A stretch of 64,000 nucleotides of DNA from Candidatus Thiodiazotropha sp. 'RUGA' (GTDB taxonomy: Bacteria > Pseudomonadota > Gammaproteobacteria > Chromatiales > Chromatiaceae): NCBI GenBank assembly GCA_016842065.1, contig JAEPDS010000004.1:35892-99891 (forward strand), given 5' to 3'. Position numbers and translations under genes: made by a program. The notes under the pieces are model-generated. The model had not been told where the DNA came from, searched no databases, and saw only the letters and a list, made by a program, of their open reading frames with translations. Of the stretch, positions 53,240-61,942 are shown in pieces (position 1 is the first letter of the stretch; every line of letters starts with the position of its first letter).

Positions 53240-54063
53240 TTGCTTTCCAACCATGATAAAGATCCAGCTAAAAGATTATCAGCCCGATCGTAAAATGATT
53301 TAATCTCCTTCCAGAACTGCTCTTCATGCGCTTTGTCAATGGTAGGGTTATTACTGAATTTCTCAGAAAACTTAATATACTGATTGTTTATCGGTTGTTT
53401 AGGGTTTCTTACCACCTGCAAAATACAACAGCTCAAATTTTCCGGGTACTCTCGATCCAACAGATTGATGGATGATATCTCCTGAAAATAATTGTAGTTT
53501 ATGTAGTACCCCTCAATATTGACCGCTTCACCAGACTTCATTTTCTCCACCAGTTCATCCCTGGTGATTTCCACTTTCCCTTTGATGGCCATTTGCGAAG
53601 CAAGATTACTACGCAGTATCTCCTGCATATACCTGTCACCGTCGAGAACCGGATCCCAGAGTATCAATTCATCGATATCATTCCTTGATAACGCAGTTAA
53701 TGTTGCAATGGTTGCACCAAGTCGCAGACCGAACAGCCCGATGCTTTTAACTGAGGGAGTTGTGCTCTTTATATGATCGATAACAGCATTGACATCTTTT
53801 AGGTGCCTCTCCAAAGAGGCCTCATCGTAATCTCCGTCACTATCACCATGACCTCGAAAATCAAATCGCCCAACCACTATCCCTTGCTCACAAAACGCTC
53901 GAGCCGTTGTCACATAGACTCTGTGACTCCAAAGTTTCTCCTCGGCAAAAGGATGCACAAAAATATAGGCCTTGGTTGGCTCGCTTTGCTCGGGAAAGTG
54001 CTCGATCGTGAAAAGACGCTCACCATCCACTTCTAATACGGTTAGATTTTCATTCATGTTCAT
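53236..54063 (-). CDS. Alpha/beta hydrolase, exosortase-associated type, with Arg at the nucleophile elbow
   Basis: A 275-residue alpha/beta hydrolase fold protein. The N-terminal IFVHPFAEEKLWSHRVYVTTARAF and GRFDFRGHGDSDGDYDEASLERHLKDV are typical of the exosortase-associated 'hydrolase 2' group. The elbow reads LFGLRLGATIA: the serine is replaced by Arg, so classical serine hydrolysis cannot occur. It overlaps the next hydrolase gene by 4 nt (ATGA) and follows the MBOAT gene by 20 nt. The two hydrolases probably act as a complex or in sequence. Confidence 0.78.
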   Translation of the reverse strand: MNMNENLTVLEVDGERLFTIEHFPEQSEPTKAYIFVHPFAEEKLWSHRVYVTTARAFCEQGIVVGRFDFRGHGDSDGDYDEASLERHLKDVNAVIDHIKSTTPSVKSIGLFGLRLGATIATLTALSRNDIDELILWDPVLDGDRYMQEILRSNLASQMAIKGKVEITRDELVEKMKSGEAVNIEGYYINYNYFQEISSINLLDREYPENLSCCILQVVRNPKQPINNQYIKFSEKFSNNPTIDKAHEEQFWKEIKSFYDRADNLLAGSLSWLESK

Positions 54064-54083
54064 TAATAATTGGATTCACTTTC

Positions 54084-55505
54084 TCAAAACTGGAAGTAGA
54101 TGAAAACCTGTTTTTGCAATGGCACAAAAAACAGTAACATCAGTACCATGTAGAGATAAGAAACATACTGTATGGCTGGGTTGGCAGTTACCAGGTAGAG
54201 TAGATCATTCTTTCTCTCGGTCATGTATTCAAAAAACATCAGCGGAACGACAAAGAACAGGATATTACCTAGCACATAGATCGAATAATCGGTAATCCGA
54301 TAGTCAGTTGCGAGTAAGTAGACCATATCCACAACCTGTTGCATTGACTCCGCCCTGAACAGCAACCAACTGATACAGGTCAGATGGAACAGGATAACGA
54401 CATACAGTACATGCCGACCCAGCGACGTTGGCTGAGTGAAATAGTCCTTTCCTTTAGCCGCTTCTATGGCATGGTAGACAACCAATATGGCACCGTGAAA
54501 CAGCCCCCATACGATGAATGTCCACCCTGCCCCATGCCAGAGACCACCTAAAAACATGGTAAGAACCAGATTCCGAAAAGTCAGAAAATTACCCAGCCTT
54601 CCACCACCCAAAGGGATATAGATATAGTCTCTGATCCAGGTGGAGAGACTGATATGCCAACGGGACCAGAAATCACTCGGGGATGTTGCAAAATATGGAT
54701 TCCTGAAATTCCACATCAAATCGAAACCCATCCACCTGGCAACACCTTTTGCAATCGATGAATAGCCGGAAAAATCGCCATAGATTTGAAAGGCAAAGGC
54801 ATACAAACCGACCAGCACCTCAAAACCTGTCAGTTCATTAACGGGCTTTGAAAAAATCGTATTGACTATTGGTGCCATATTGTCAGCAATGACAACTTTC
54901 TTGAACAATCCGGAGATGACCAGAAACAGCCCTTCTGAAAACGCTGGCCCATCTAATTTACGAACCTGAAGTATCTGTGGCAACAGATGACTGGCTCTCT
55001 CAATCGGCCCGGCCACCAGTTGAGGAAAAAAGGAGACATAAAGGGCAAAATCGAGAAACTTATCCGTTGGTTGAACTTTGCTTCTGTAGGTATCAATGGT
55101 ATAGCTGAGGGTTTGAAAGGTATAGAACGAGATACCAACAGGAAGAATAATATTCAACACAGGCAAACTGACATCGACGCCCACTGTGCCGAGCATCGCG
55201 GCAAATTCATTGGAGAAGAAGTTGTAATACTTGAAGAATCCCAAAAAGCCCAGATTGGTGAAAATCGATAACAACAGCAGCTGCTTTCTGAGTTTGGCGT
55301 CATCCTGTTTTGCAATATTCAGGGCAACGAAGTAGTCAACGACAGTAGAAATAAAGATCAGCGACAGAAAACGATAATCCCAGTAACCATAGAAGATATA
55401 GCTGGCCACCAGCAACATTCTGTTCTGATATTTATGAGGAAGCCGCAAATAGAGCAGCATGACGACTGCAAAAAAGGCCCAGAATATGTAACTGTTGAAT
55501 AACAT
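54084..55505 (-). CDS. MBOAT-family O-acyltransferase (AlgI-like)
   Basis: A 473-residue membrane-bound O-acyltransferase with about ten helices. Typical blocks are PVGISFYTFQTLSYTIDTYR, FVSFFPQLVAGPIERA (here YVSFFPQLVAGPIERA), DFWSRWHISLSTWIRDYIYIPLGG and the catalytic-His region GGLWHGAGWTFIVWGLFHG. AlgI and DltB homologues move acetyl groups across the membrane onto a polymer. The next gene upstream, an SGNH-like protein with 3 nt between them, is the expected periplasmic partner (as AlgJ/AlgX or DltD). Together they suggest O-acetylation of the exosortase-locus polysaccharide. Confidence 0.92.
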   Translation of the reverse strand: MLFNSYIFWAFFAVVMLLYLRLPHKYQNRMLLVASYIFYGYWDYRFLSLIFISTVVDYFVALNIAKQDDAKLRKQLLLLSIFTNLGFLGFFKYYNFFSNEFAAMLGTVGVDVSLPVLNIILPVGISFYTFQTLSYTIDTYRSKVQPTDKFLDFALYVSFFPQLVAGPIERASHLLPQILQVRKLDGPAFSEGLFLVISGLFKKVVIADNMAPIVNTIFSKPVNELTGFEVLVGLYAFAFQIYGDFSGYSSIAKGVARWMGFDLMWNFRNPYFATSPSDFWSRWHISLSTWIRDYIYIPLGGGRLGNFLTFRNLVLTMFLGGLWHGAGWTFIVWGLFHGAILVVYHAIEAAKGKDYFTQPTSLGRHVLYVVILFHLTCISWLLFRAESMQQVVDMVYLLATDYRITDYSIYVLGNILFFVVPLMFFEYMTERKNDLLYLVTANPAIQYVSYLYMVLMLLFFVPLQKQVFIYFQF

Positions 55506-55508
55506 TCT

Positions 55509-56429
55509 CTACCGCCCACTCAATTCCTGATTTATCAGCCTGCCCAGAGTGGCGGTAAATTGCTCACGACCTTTCTCATTAAAATGGACACCATCTTTAT
55601 AGATCGCACCGAAAGATCTGAAGTTCTCCCTGTAATCCTTGTAGAGATACGCCCGCTTCTGTAGCGTCTCTTTCAACTTCTGGTTGACTGAATAGGCTCC
55701 CTCGATTGGCATCGCCATCATGATCAGTTTGATCCCCCGCTGATCCAGCTGGTCGATCAAATCATTCAACATTCTGTAATCCGGCATCAGCTGGTTGGCT
55801 TGAGTCTGATCACCGGCCTCAACCGGTGCACCAGCCTGGTTCTGTGCCTGAACGAACTGTTCATAGTGGGGCACCAGATTATTCAATATTTTGTTTCGGA
55901 CCGCTTCCCTGTTGACGAAGAGTTTCGATGTCCAGCCAATAACGAACTCAGATAACTCGGCAAAATCGCTCATTCCATAATCGAAAAGCAGCAATCCATC
56001 ACCCATTCCGGAGAAGTAACCACCCAATCGGCTTGGATTTGGTCGATAATCATCATTGAGCAATCCCCAGGCGAAACCGATCACCAGATAATCCAGCTGC
56101 ATATCAGGTGTAATCAGATTGTTTCTCAGGATCATATTCCAATCCCAGAGCGAGGTACCATCCGGAGTTATTTTCTTAACCAGATAGTCATCAGATAACT
56201 GCCTGTCCAGCTGATCGATGTCGACTGCCTCATTGATCAAGGAGTTTCCAAGAAACAAGATATTTGTACCTTGGTGCTGTTCATACTCTGCTGCAATGTT
56301 CGGTATCTGATTAATATGATTCAGATTACCTGAAAGACGGTTTTCAAATGTTCGAATACCGATCTCCAGGAGTGCAACTGTGAGGAGCACGGCAATCAGG
56401 ATGAATAGGGTGTGCTTGGCCCTCATCAT
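55509..56429 (-). CDS. SGNH/DltD-like periplasmic acyl-transfer partner of the MBOAT
   Basis: A 306-residue protein with an N-terminal membrane anchor (TLFILIAVLLTVALLEIGI) and a periplasmic SGNH-type domain. NILFLGNSLINEAVD carries the Ser of block I (GNS), MMAMPIE the next region, and IYKDGVHFNEKG the D-x-x-H pair near the C terminus. This resembles the AlgJ/AlgX/DltD group. It is translationally coupled to the phosphatase gene upstream (4-nt overlap) and nearly abuts the MBOAT gene, so the pair likely acetylates the polymer. Confidence 0.8.
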   Translation of the reverse strand: MMRAKHTLFILIAVLLTVALLEIGIRTFENRLSGNLNHINQIPNIAAEYEQHQGTNILFLGNSLINEAVDIDQLDRQLSDDYLVKKITPDGTSLWDWNMILRNNLITPDMQLDYLVIGFAWGLLNDDYRPNPSRLGGYFSGMGDGLLLFDYGMSDFAELSEFVIGWTSKLFVNREAVRNKILNNLVPHYEQFVQAQNQAGAPVEAGDQTQANQLMPDYRMLNDLIDQLDQRGIKLIMMAMPIEGAYSVNQKLKETLQKRAYLYKDYRENFRSFGAIYKDGVHFNEKGREQFTATLGRLINQELSGR

Positions 56430-57055
56430 GTGCCACCCTTGGCTGTGATACCATTCACTGACTGATCGCTATCAACCACCTTAGCGGTGATATCAACCAC
56501 ACATTGCTCTAGTTGAGATATAACCTGACGGGTCTTTTCATTCCCCTGATTGTATGGATCTATTACCTCTACAGAGAGATCCGGTGAAAACGCACCAATC
56601 CAGATGGTTTTGTTCAAAGCTGACTGGTCCATTGAACTGAGCAGATCCCAGTTCTTTCGATCCATGATCACAATCAGGTCAGCCCACTTGATATCATCTT
56701 GTGAAATCCTGCTTGATCGATGTGCTGTCAGGTCATAACCCCGCTCGGCCAGCAGTTTCTGATACTCTTCGACACAACTTCGACCCGTTTTATCGTGAAA
56801 CCCGGCAGACCTGATCTCTATATCCGCATTGGAAAGTGATTTCTTAAGCAGGTATTCAACTAACGGGCTCCGATAGATATTGCCATAGCAGAGCACCAGG
56901 ATATGATCTATGTTCTGAGCTGAATTGATCGCGGCTTCGCTTTTTTCCCTGACAACCCGCAACAATTTCTGGTGACGAATACGTCTCTTAATCGAGCGGA
57001 TAATACGAACTAAAAGTGATTTCGGCATATCATTTTCAGTCATACTGTCACTCAT
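56426..57055 (-). CDS. Low-molecular-weight protein tyrosine phosphatase
   Basis: A 209-residue protein with an LMW-PTP domain (about 45-200). The P-loop is LCYGNIYRSPL (C-x5-R-S) and the general acid lies in VEVIDPYNQG (D-P-Y). The first 40 residues are a basic extension (LVRIIRSIKRRIRHQKLLRVV) absent from the minimal enzyme, which may bind membranes. Such phosphatases (Wzb type) regulate the tyrosine kinase of polysaccharide export, but no kinase gene is visible here. It overlaps both neighbours by 4 nt, so it is fully coupled in the operon. Confidence 0.88.
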   Translation of the reverse strand: MSDSMTENDMPKSLLVRIIRSIKRRIRHQKLLRVVREKSEAAINSAQNIDHILVLCYGNIYRSPLVEYLLKKSLSNADIEIRSAGFHDKTGRSCVEEYQKLLAERGYDLTAHRSSRISQDDIKWADLIVIMDRKNWDLLSSMDQSALNKTIWIGAFSPDLSVEVIDPYNQGNEKTRQVISQLEQCVVDITAKVVDSDQSVNGITAKGGT

Positions 57056-57915
57056 ACATCAAAATTCATTCGCTGCAACACATCTGAAACAGTCGAGAAC
57101 TCGAAATCCCTTATCAGCTTCAGCAACCTGGTTTCAAATTTATCAATATTGTTATAGTGCCTGAACTCAGAGAGCCTACTCGATTTAATCTTCGGCTGTC
57201 CTTCGTCGATTTCCCATGGATGCATGTAGAAAATAAATGGCATCTGATCATTCCGGTTGACGCGATTCAATCCCGCCTTCGACAGCCAATAGGGAAACAG
57301 TCTGAAATAACCTCCGCCACTCACCGGTAAACGACGCTTGGCAATGCCCACAGTCGAGAGGGGAAACTCGATAATCTCATTACCTTTTGCAGTTTTTAAC
57401 CGGTGAGGCATGGTCTTTGCCCCAGGGATACCATATCGATCATGCATGATGGGAAAAATGCTCGAGTCGTAGGTAAAACCACATTCCGTGAGAATGTCCA
57501 GTGCCCAAAGGGATTTTTCTGTAATCGAGTAACTGGCGGCGCGATAGCCTTTGATCGGTTTGCCAATGATATCTTCAAGAATCGCTTTGGATTTCTTGGT
57601 CTCTTCAAGGAATTTATCGGGCGTTTGGTTATACACCAGATCATGGCTATAGCCATGACAGGACACTTCATGTCCCAGTTCCGAAATCTCGGTAATCAGC
57701 TTTTTATTACGTTCGGCCACCCAACCCAATACAAAGAATGTGCCCTTTATACTATTGTCATCAAATATCTTCAGAATCCTGTGTGTATTGTCATAGACAC
57801 GTGACTCATAGCCTTCCCAGTCAGCTTTTGTTACCTGCTTGTTAAATGCCGAGACCTGGTAGTAGTCCTCTACATCGACGGTTATGGCATTAATTTGTCT
57901 GTTTTGCGAAATCAT
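57052..57915 (-). CDS. Exosortase-system polysaccharide deacetylase
   Basis: A 287-residue NodB-type deacetylase that removes acetyl groups from N-acetylated sugars. The metal and catalytic motifs are ITVDVEDYYQV, EVSCHGYSHDLVY (H-x3-H) and KGYRAASYSI. The overall sequence, including PVSGGGYFRLFPYW and FYMHPWEID, is that of the exosortase A-associated deacetylase family. No signal peptide is evident, as usual for the family. It follows the exosortase gene by 52 nt and overlaps the phosphatase gene by 4 nt. Confidence 0.93.
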   Translation of the reverse strand: MISQNRQINAITVDVEDYYQVSAFNKQVTKADWEGYESRVYDNTHRILKIFDDNSIKGTFFVLGWVAERNKKLITEISELGHEVSCHGYSHDLVYNQTPDKFLEETKKSKAILEDIIGKPIKGYRAASYSITEKSLWALDILTECGFTYDSSIFPIMHDRYGIPGAKTMPHRLKTAKGNEIIEFPLSTVGIAKRRLPVSGGGYFRLFPYWLSKAGLNRVNRNDQMPFIFYMHPWEIDEGQPKIKSSRLSEFRHYNNIDKFETRLLKLIRDFEFSTVSDVLQRMNFDV

Positions 57916-57967
57916 GTTTATGTTTGTTATATATAATTCGTTGCAATAACTTTATAAAGATCAGATC

Positions 57968-59515
57968 TCAGTTCTTTTGTGTTGAATAGTGTTGCTCAAT
58001 TTTATCGATTACCAAATCAGCAAATCTTGTCATGCTTTCACGTTCCATTACACCATCACCAGTTTTATCTGTAGAGATCACGACCACAGCTGCATCATGA
58101 CGGCCTTTCAAGGCTCCCAATATGCCATACAGTTTGCTTTGCAGCCTGCTCGATGAGATCTCACCCCCTATGTAATACCATTGCCATATAATGCGCTCAT
58201 TCCTCCTACTATCAACGACTGTCTCTTCCAGCAGTGGAACTGTACGCCCAGCTGATAGCTTGATCTCCCGCTTGACGCGTTCACTGCTGATCCAGTCATC
58301 CCTATTATAAGCCTGATTCAGATCATTGACTGCCTCTTTTCCTTGCTCCTGTGTTGCGTAATAGGCGGTATAAAACTCTGCATTGGTACCGGCAACCAGG
58401 TATGCGGCCCGTTTTTCAAAATCCGCATTGACCCAGACTGGATTCCAGCTTTCATCGAGCGCCACTTCAGTGAGTTCCAATTGACTGAAGCTGAAGTCAA
58501 AATCATGGCTTCCACGCATAACATCGCCATTCATGGCAATCACACTATATATCGGACCGGCACTGGCGGATACCAATAACGCACTTGCAATTAAGGTTTT
58601 TTTACTGTAGGGAACCTTTGCTACAGCGGCCTTATCTGGCTCAGCGTCAGACTGTTTTTGATCGATCTTGAGTCTCTTCTCATAACTCACTGTGGCATAC
58701 ATAAATATTGCGTAGCAGATTACAAACACCACCCATCCAAGCCAGATATGATCATTCAGCAGACTGTGTGTCATATTTGTGTAGTGCCCTGAAAGCACCA
58801 CAATATAGATACGAATCGTGTTTGAGATAAACGCAACGCCTGACGCCAGCAACAGATAGACAATTGCGTGTCGGAGTGAATAGTGGGAGAAGAATGAGTA
58901 GAGAATTGCAAGGGTTATTGCAGCAATCTGATACCTCAGGCCACTGCAGGTATCCCCCACTTCAAACACCCCTTCCGGGATGGTAATAAAATAGGATTCC
59001 TGGAATGAGACATAACCGGTCAAGTGCAGCATTTGGTTAACAAATACTGCCGTTGGCACCTGCAGTGGCTGTGACAGTACAGACCAGACGGAGGTTGCAC
59101 TGATCAATACCAGGATCGGTAAAACCATTCTGGCAGTATGCTTCATTCCAAACAGAGCCATCACACTGACACTCAGTATCATGATCAGTACCATTTGGGA
59201 TCCAACCTGTATCTGAGCGATATCAGATAACAGCCAGATCACCGAAAGGATGGCGAGCAGCAGGAGCAACATAGGCCTGAAGCTTATCTGCAGCTCATGA
59301 CGGCGTGTGTACCACTCCCTGGCAAGCAGATAATACGATAGGGGCAGCAGCAGCAATCCATGGGATTGCAGGCTGTTTTCAGCAACCCACAAACGGTAAA
59401 AGCCGAGTGATGTTTGCCCATACACCAGGGTCAGGATCAACACACATGCAAGCAGAACCGCACCGCTAAACAGTTGATCTGGAGATAACTCTTTTAAAGT
59501 CATTCGTTCCGTCAT
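57968..59515 (-). CDS. Exosortase with fused C-terminal EpsI domain
   Basis: A 515-residue polytopic protease/transpeptidase that processes PEP-CTERM-like sorting signals. The first 290 residues hold about eight helices and the catalytic triad: Cys in EVGDTCSGLRY, Arg in FISNTIRIYIV and His in LNDHIWLGWVVF. A linker and another helix lead to a periplasmic EpsI-type domain (DUF3485, about 310-510). The XrtA versus XrtD subtype is unclear. The deacetylase and hydrolases point to XrtA, while the fused EpsI domain and the VPLPA-CTERM protein in this window point to XrtD. It heads a seven-gene operon. Confidence 0.92.
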   Translation of the reverse strand: MTERMTLKELSPDQLFSGAVLLACVLILTLVYGQTSLGFYRLWVAENSLQSHGLLLLPLSYYLLAREWYTRRHELQISFRPMLLLLLAILSVIWLLSDIAQIQVGSQMVLIMILSVSVMALFGMKHTARMVLPILVLISATSVWSVLSQPLQVPTAVFVNQMLHLTGYVSFQESYFITIPEGVFEVGDTCSGLRYQIAAITLAILYSFFSHYSLRHAIVYLLLASGVAFISNTIRIYIVVLSGHYTNMTHSLLNDHIWLGWVVFVICYAIFMYATVSYEKRLKIDQKQSDAEPDKAAVAKVPYSKKTLIASALLVSASAGPIYSVIAMNGDVMRGSHDFDFSFSQLELTEVALDESWNPVWVNADFEKRAAYLVAGTNAEFYTAYYATQEQGKEAVNDLNQAYNRDDWISSERVKREIKLSAGRTVPLLEETVVDSRRNERIIWQWYYIGGEISSSRLQSKLYGILGALKGRHDAAVVVISTDKTGDGVMERESMTRFADLVIDKIEQHYSTQKN

Positions 59516-59635
59516 CTTGGTGTCTCAGTCAGCTGTCCACAAAGACCAATGTTTAGAAAACACTGGTAATGGTCTGATCAGATTGAGTGTGGATTTTCAA
59601 ATACAAACCAATCTGTATTCAAACATCAGTCCCGA

Positions 59636-60664
59636 TCAGTAATCACCTCTCCCCAGTAACTGGTATAGCGATCTGTTGCCTTTGAAGAGGTCCACAATCG
59701 AACCACGCTTCCGCACATCAAATCGATATCCCTTGCAAGTATAGATACTGAGCTGATCCTTAGCTGAATCAATGACTTCCAGTAAGTCACACAGCTTTTG
59801 CTCAGTCTCATACAAGGCCCTTATCCAATCACCAATATCGGCGCTGAGCTCAGCCTCAAGGAGATCGGTTAAAAGAATCCCAATGTTGCCATCTTCAGCC
59901 GTAACTTCTGCCAGCTCCTCGGGTAGATCGTTGACCGGCAATTTGCTCAATCCGGCCAACCCGCAGAGCAGTGGGTGCGAACCGAACAAGGCGCAATACC
60001 TGTTATCAATCTCAGGGCAAACACCAAATCCGGAGAGCCAAATCCCATTCACGTAGGAGTCTCCCTGAAACATCCTTTGTTGGGTCATCTCCTCCTGATA
60101 AAACAACATCTGTATTTCATTCAGAAGCCCCCGCCAATAAGCGCCATCTGGGCCTGACGGCAGGAAGGTTTCAATATGCCTTCCCGCAACCAACTCGATC
60201 TCGGATGTCGTCATCTCCGGCAGAGCACTCAGCTTCATACACCACTGCCCCTGAGCGACCTCTACCAGTGACAACATGTCGGCTTCGAAATGGGAATTGA
60301 ATCGACTGATCAGCCGATGGGCATAATCACTCTCGATGGACTGGGGAGCCAATCTGATCAATATCAGCCTGTCACGATCCGCCAACAGATGGACAGGGGT
60401 CGCCAAAGCCCAACAATCCCCGTCTGATTGCCGATCAGGTGTATATGCTGTGACAGCGCCGGAAGGAAGATCACAATCGGCAACTGCAGCAACCCCAAAC
60501 AGACTGAACAGAGTTGTCGTCAAATCTGCGCCGGGTTCGGCGACTGACTTTGCCTTACCAAGCACTCTCTCCAGGTTTTTCGGCCGAGTTTCCTGATCAT
60601 TGAGCTGTTTTAGTGCCGTATCCCAATGCAGGCCCGGCAGCAACAGGTCGATCTGTCTCCTCAT
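59636..60664 (-). CDS. RpfE-like conserved protein (annotated elsewhere as phosphoglycerate-mutase-like)
   Basis: A 342-residue cytoplasmic protein. QIDLLLPGLHWDTALKQL, FGVAAVADCDLPSGAVTAYTP, WALATPVHLLADRDRLILI and VNGIWLSGFGVCPE are the blocks of a proteobacterial family that is often labelled RpfE or 'cofactor-independent phosphoglycerate mutase'; I see no phosphomutase active site. The true function is unknown. It follows thrC by about 40 nt on the same strand and is probably co-transcribed with it. The ATG at 60664 is preferred over the GTG two codons earlier. Confidence 0.7.
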   Translation of the reverse strand: MRRQIDLLLPGLHWDTALKQLNDQETRPKNLERVLGKAKSVAEPGADLTTTLFSLFGVAAVADCDLPSGAVTAYTPDRQSDGDCWALATPVHLLADRDRLILIRLAPQSIESDYAHRLISRFNSHFEADMLSLVEVAQGQWCMKLSALPEMTTSEIELVAGRHIETFLPSGPDGAYWRGLLNEIQMLFYQEEMTQQRMFQGDSYVNGIWLSGFGVCPEIDNRYCALFGSHPLLCGLAGLSKLPVNDLPEELAEVTAEDGNIGILLTDLLEAELSADIGDWIRALYETEQKLCDLLEVIDSAKDQLSIYTCKGYRFDVRKRGSIVDLFKGNRSLYQLLGRGDY

Positions 60665-60704
60665 AGTCACGACATTCGTTCAACAAGGAGGGATTACTCG
60701 GTCA

Positions 60705-61847
60705 TCAGACCATGTTGTCCAGAATCGAGTGTTTTACCGCTTCCAACTCGGCATCAATGGTGATGACCGGTGAGGTTGACTGCTGAATCGCCGTATCCGG
60801 ATCTTTCAGGCCATTTCCGGTCAGGGTACAGACAATACTGGAGCCTTCAGGGATCTTGCCGGATTTGATGTCGCGCATAGCGCCAGCCAGTGATGTGGCC
60901 GAGGCGGGCTCACAAAATACCCCTTCATGTTCCGCCAACAGCTTTTGTGCCGCCAGAATATCTTCATCGCTGCACTCGTCAAACCAGCCACCAGACTCCT
61001 GCTGGACTTTCCAGGCCTGATTCCAGGATTGAGGATTGCCGATGCGGATCGCGGTAGCGATGGTTTCAGGATCTTTAACCGGTCCACCACGCATGAATGG
61101 TGCAGATCCCGAGGCCTGATAGCCGACCATTTTTGGTCGTTTCCCGGTGATAGCACCTCCGGCAAATTTACACTGACCACCACAGTAGGCACAGGCATCC
61201 GTGACTTTCTCACCACTGGTGCAACTGTACTCACAGTAGCCTATCCAGTGAGCGGTGATATTGCCTGCATTGCCCACCGGCAGACAGTGGAAATCGGGTG
61301 CATGGCCCAGCTCCTCGACAATCTCGAAGGCTGCGGTCTTCTGCCCCTGCAGGCGATAAGGATTGATCGAGTTGACGATCGTTACCGGGGCGTGATCAGC
61401 CACATCCTTGACCAGTTGCATACCATCATCAAAGTTACCCTTGATCTGGATGGTTATGGCACCGTACATCATCGCCTGAGCCAGCTTTCCCATGGCAATC
61501 TTGCCATCGGGAATCAGCACGAAGGCGGTGATTCCGGCTCTTGCCGCATAAGCTGCCGCTGCCGCGGAGGTGTTACCGGTGGAAGCGCAGATAATCGCTT
61601 TACTGCCCTCTTCCACCGCTTTGGTGACCGCCATGGTCATACCCCTGTCCTTGAATGAACCAGTCGGATTCAGACCTTCATACTTTACGTAGATGTCCAC
61701 ATCCTTAGCCAGTTGTGAGGGAATATTGTGCAGGCGTATCAGTGGTGTATTACCCTCTCCCAGACTGATGATCCGGGTATCATCGTGCACAGGCAGTCGG
61801 TCACGGTAACGGTCGATCAATCCAGTGTATCGGGGACGGAATGACAT
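60705..61847 (-). CDS. thrC: Threonine synthase with a Cys-rich insertion
   Basis: This PLP enzyme converts O-phosphohomoserine to threonine. The PLP lysine lies in [11 protein letters not shown] and the phosphate loop near [20 protein letters not shown]. The length (380 residues) is that of the short, class II-like enzyme. Between the conserved [13 protein letters not shown] and [15 protein letters not shown] sits an unusual segment, [27 protein letters not shown], with five cysteines that looks like a metal-binding knuckle. It lies between hom and the RpfE-like gene in the same direction, so it belongs to the homoserine-threonine operon. Confidence 0.93.
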   Translation of the reverse strand: MSFRPRYTGLIDRYRDRLPVHDDTRIISLGEGNTPLIRLHNIPSQLAKDVDIYVKYEGLNPTGSFKDRGMTMAVTKAVEEGSKAIICASTGNTSAAAAAYAARAGITAFVLIPDGKIAMGKLAQAMMYGAITIQIKGNFDDGMQLVKDVADHAPVTIVNSINPYRLQGQKTAAFEIVEELGHAPDFHCLPVGNAGNITAHWIGYCEYSCTSGEKVTDACAYCGGQCKFAGGAITGKRPKMVGYQASGSAPFMRGGPVKDPETIATAIRIGNPQSWNQAWKVQQESGGWFDECSDEDILAAQKLLAEHEGVFCEPASATSLAGAMRDIKSGKIPEGSSIVCTLTGNGLKDPDTAIQQSTSPVITIDAELEAVKHSILDNMV

Positions 61848-61942
61848 GATATTTAAACCTCAAAAATCTTTTTCTTTATCTCATGGAGTCTGATACTTAG
61901 GCAGACCCCCCTTTCAGAAACTTACTGCGCTATCGACGGCGA

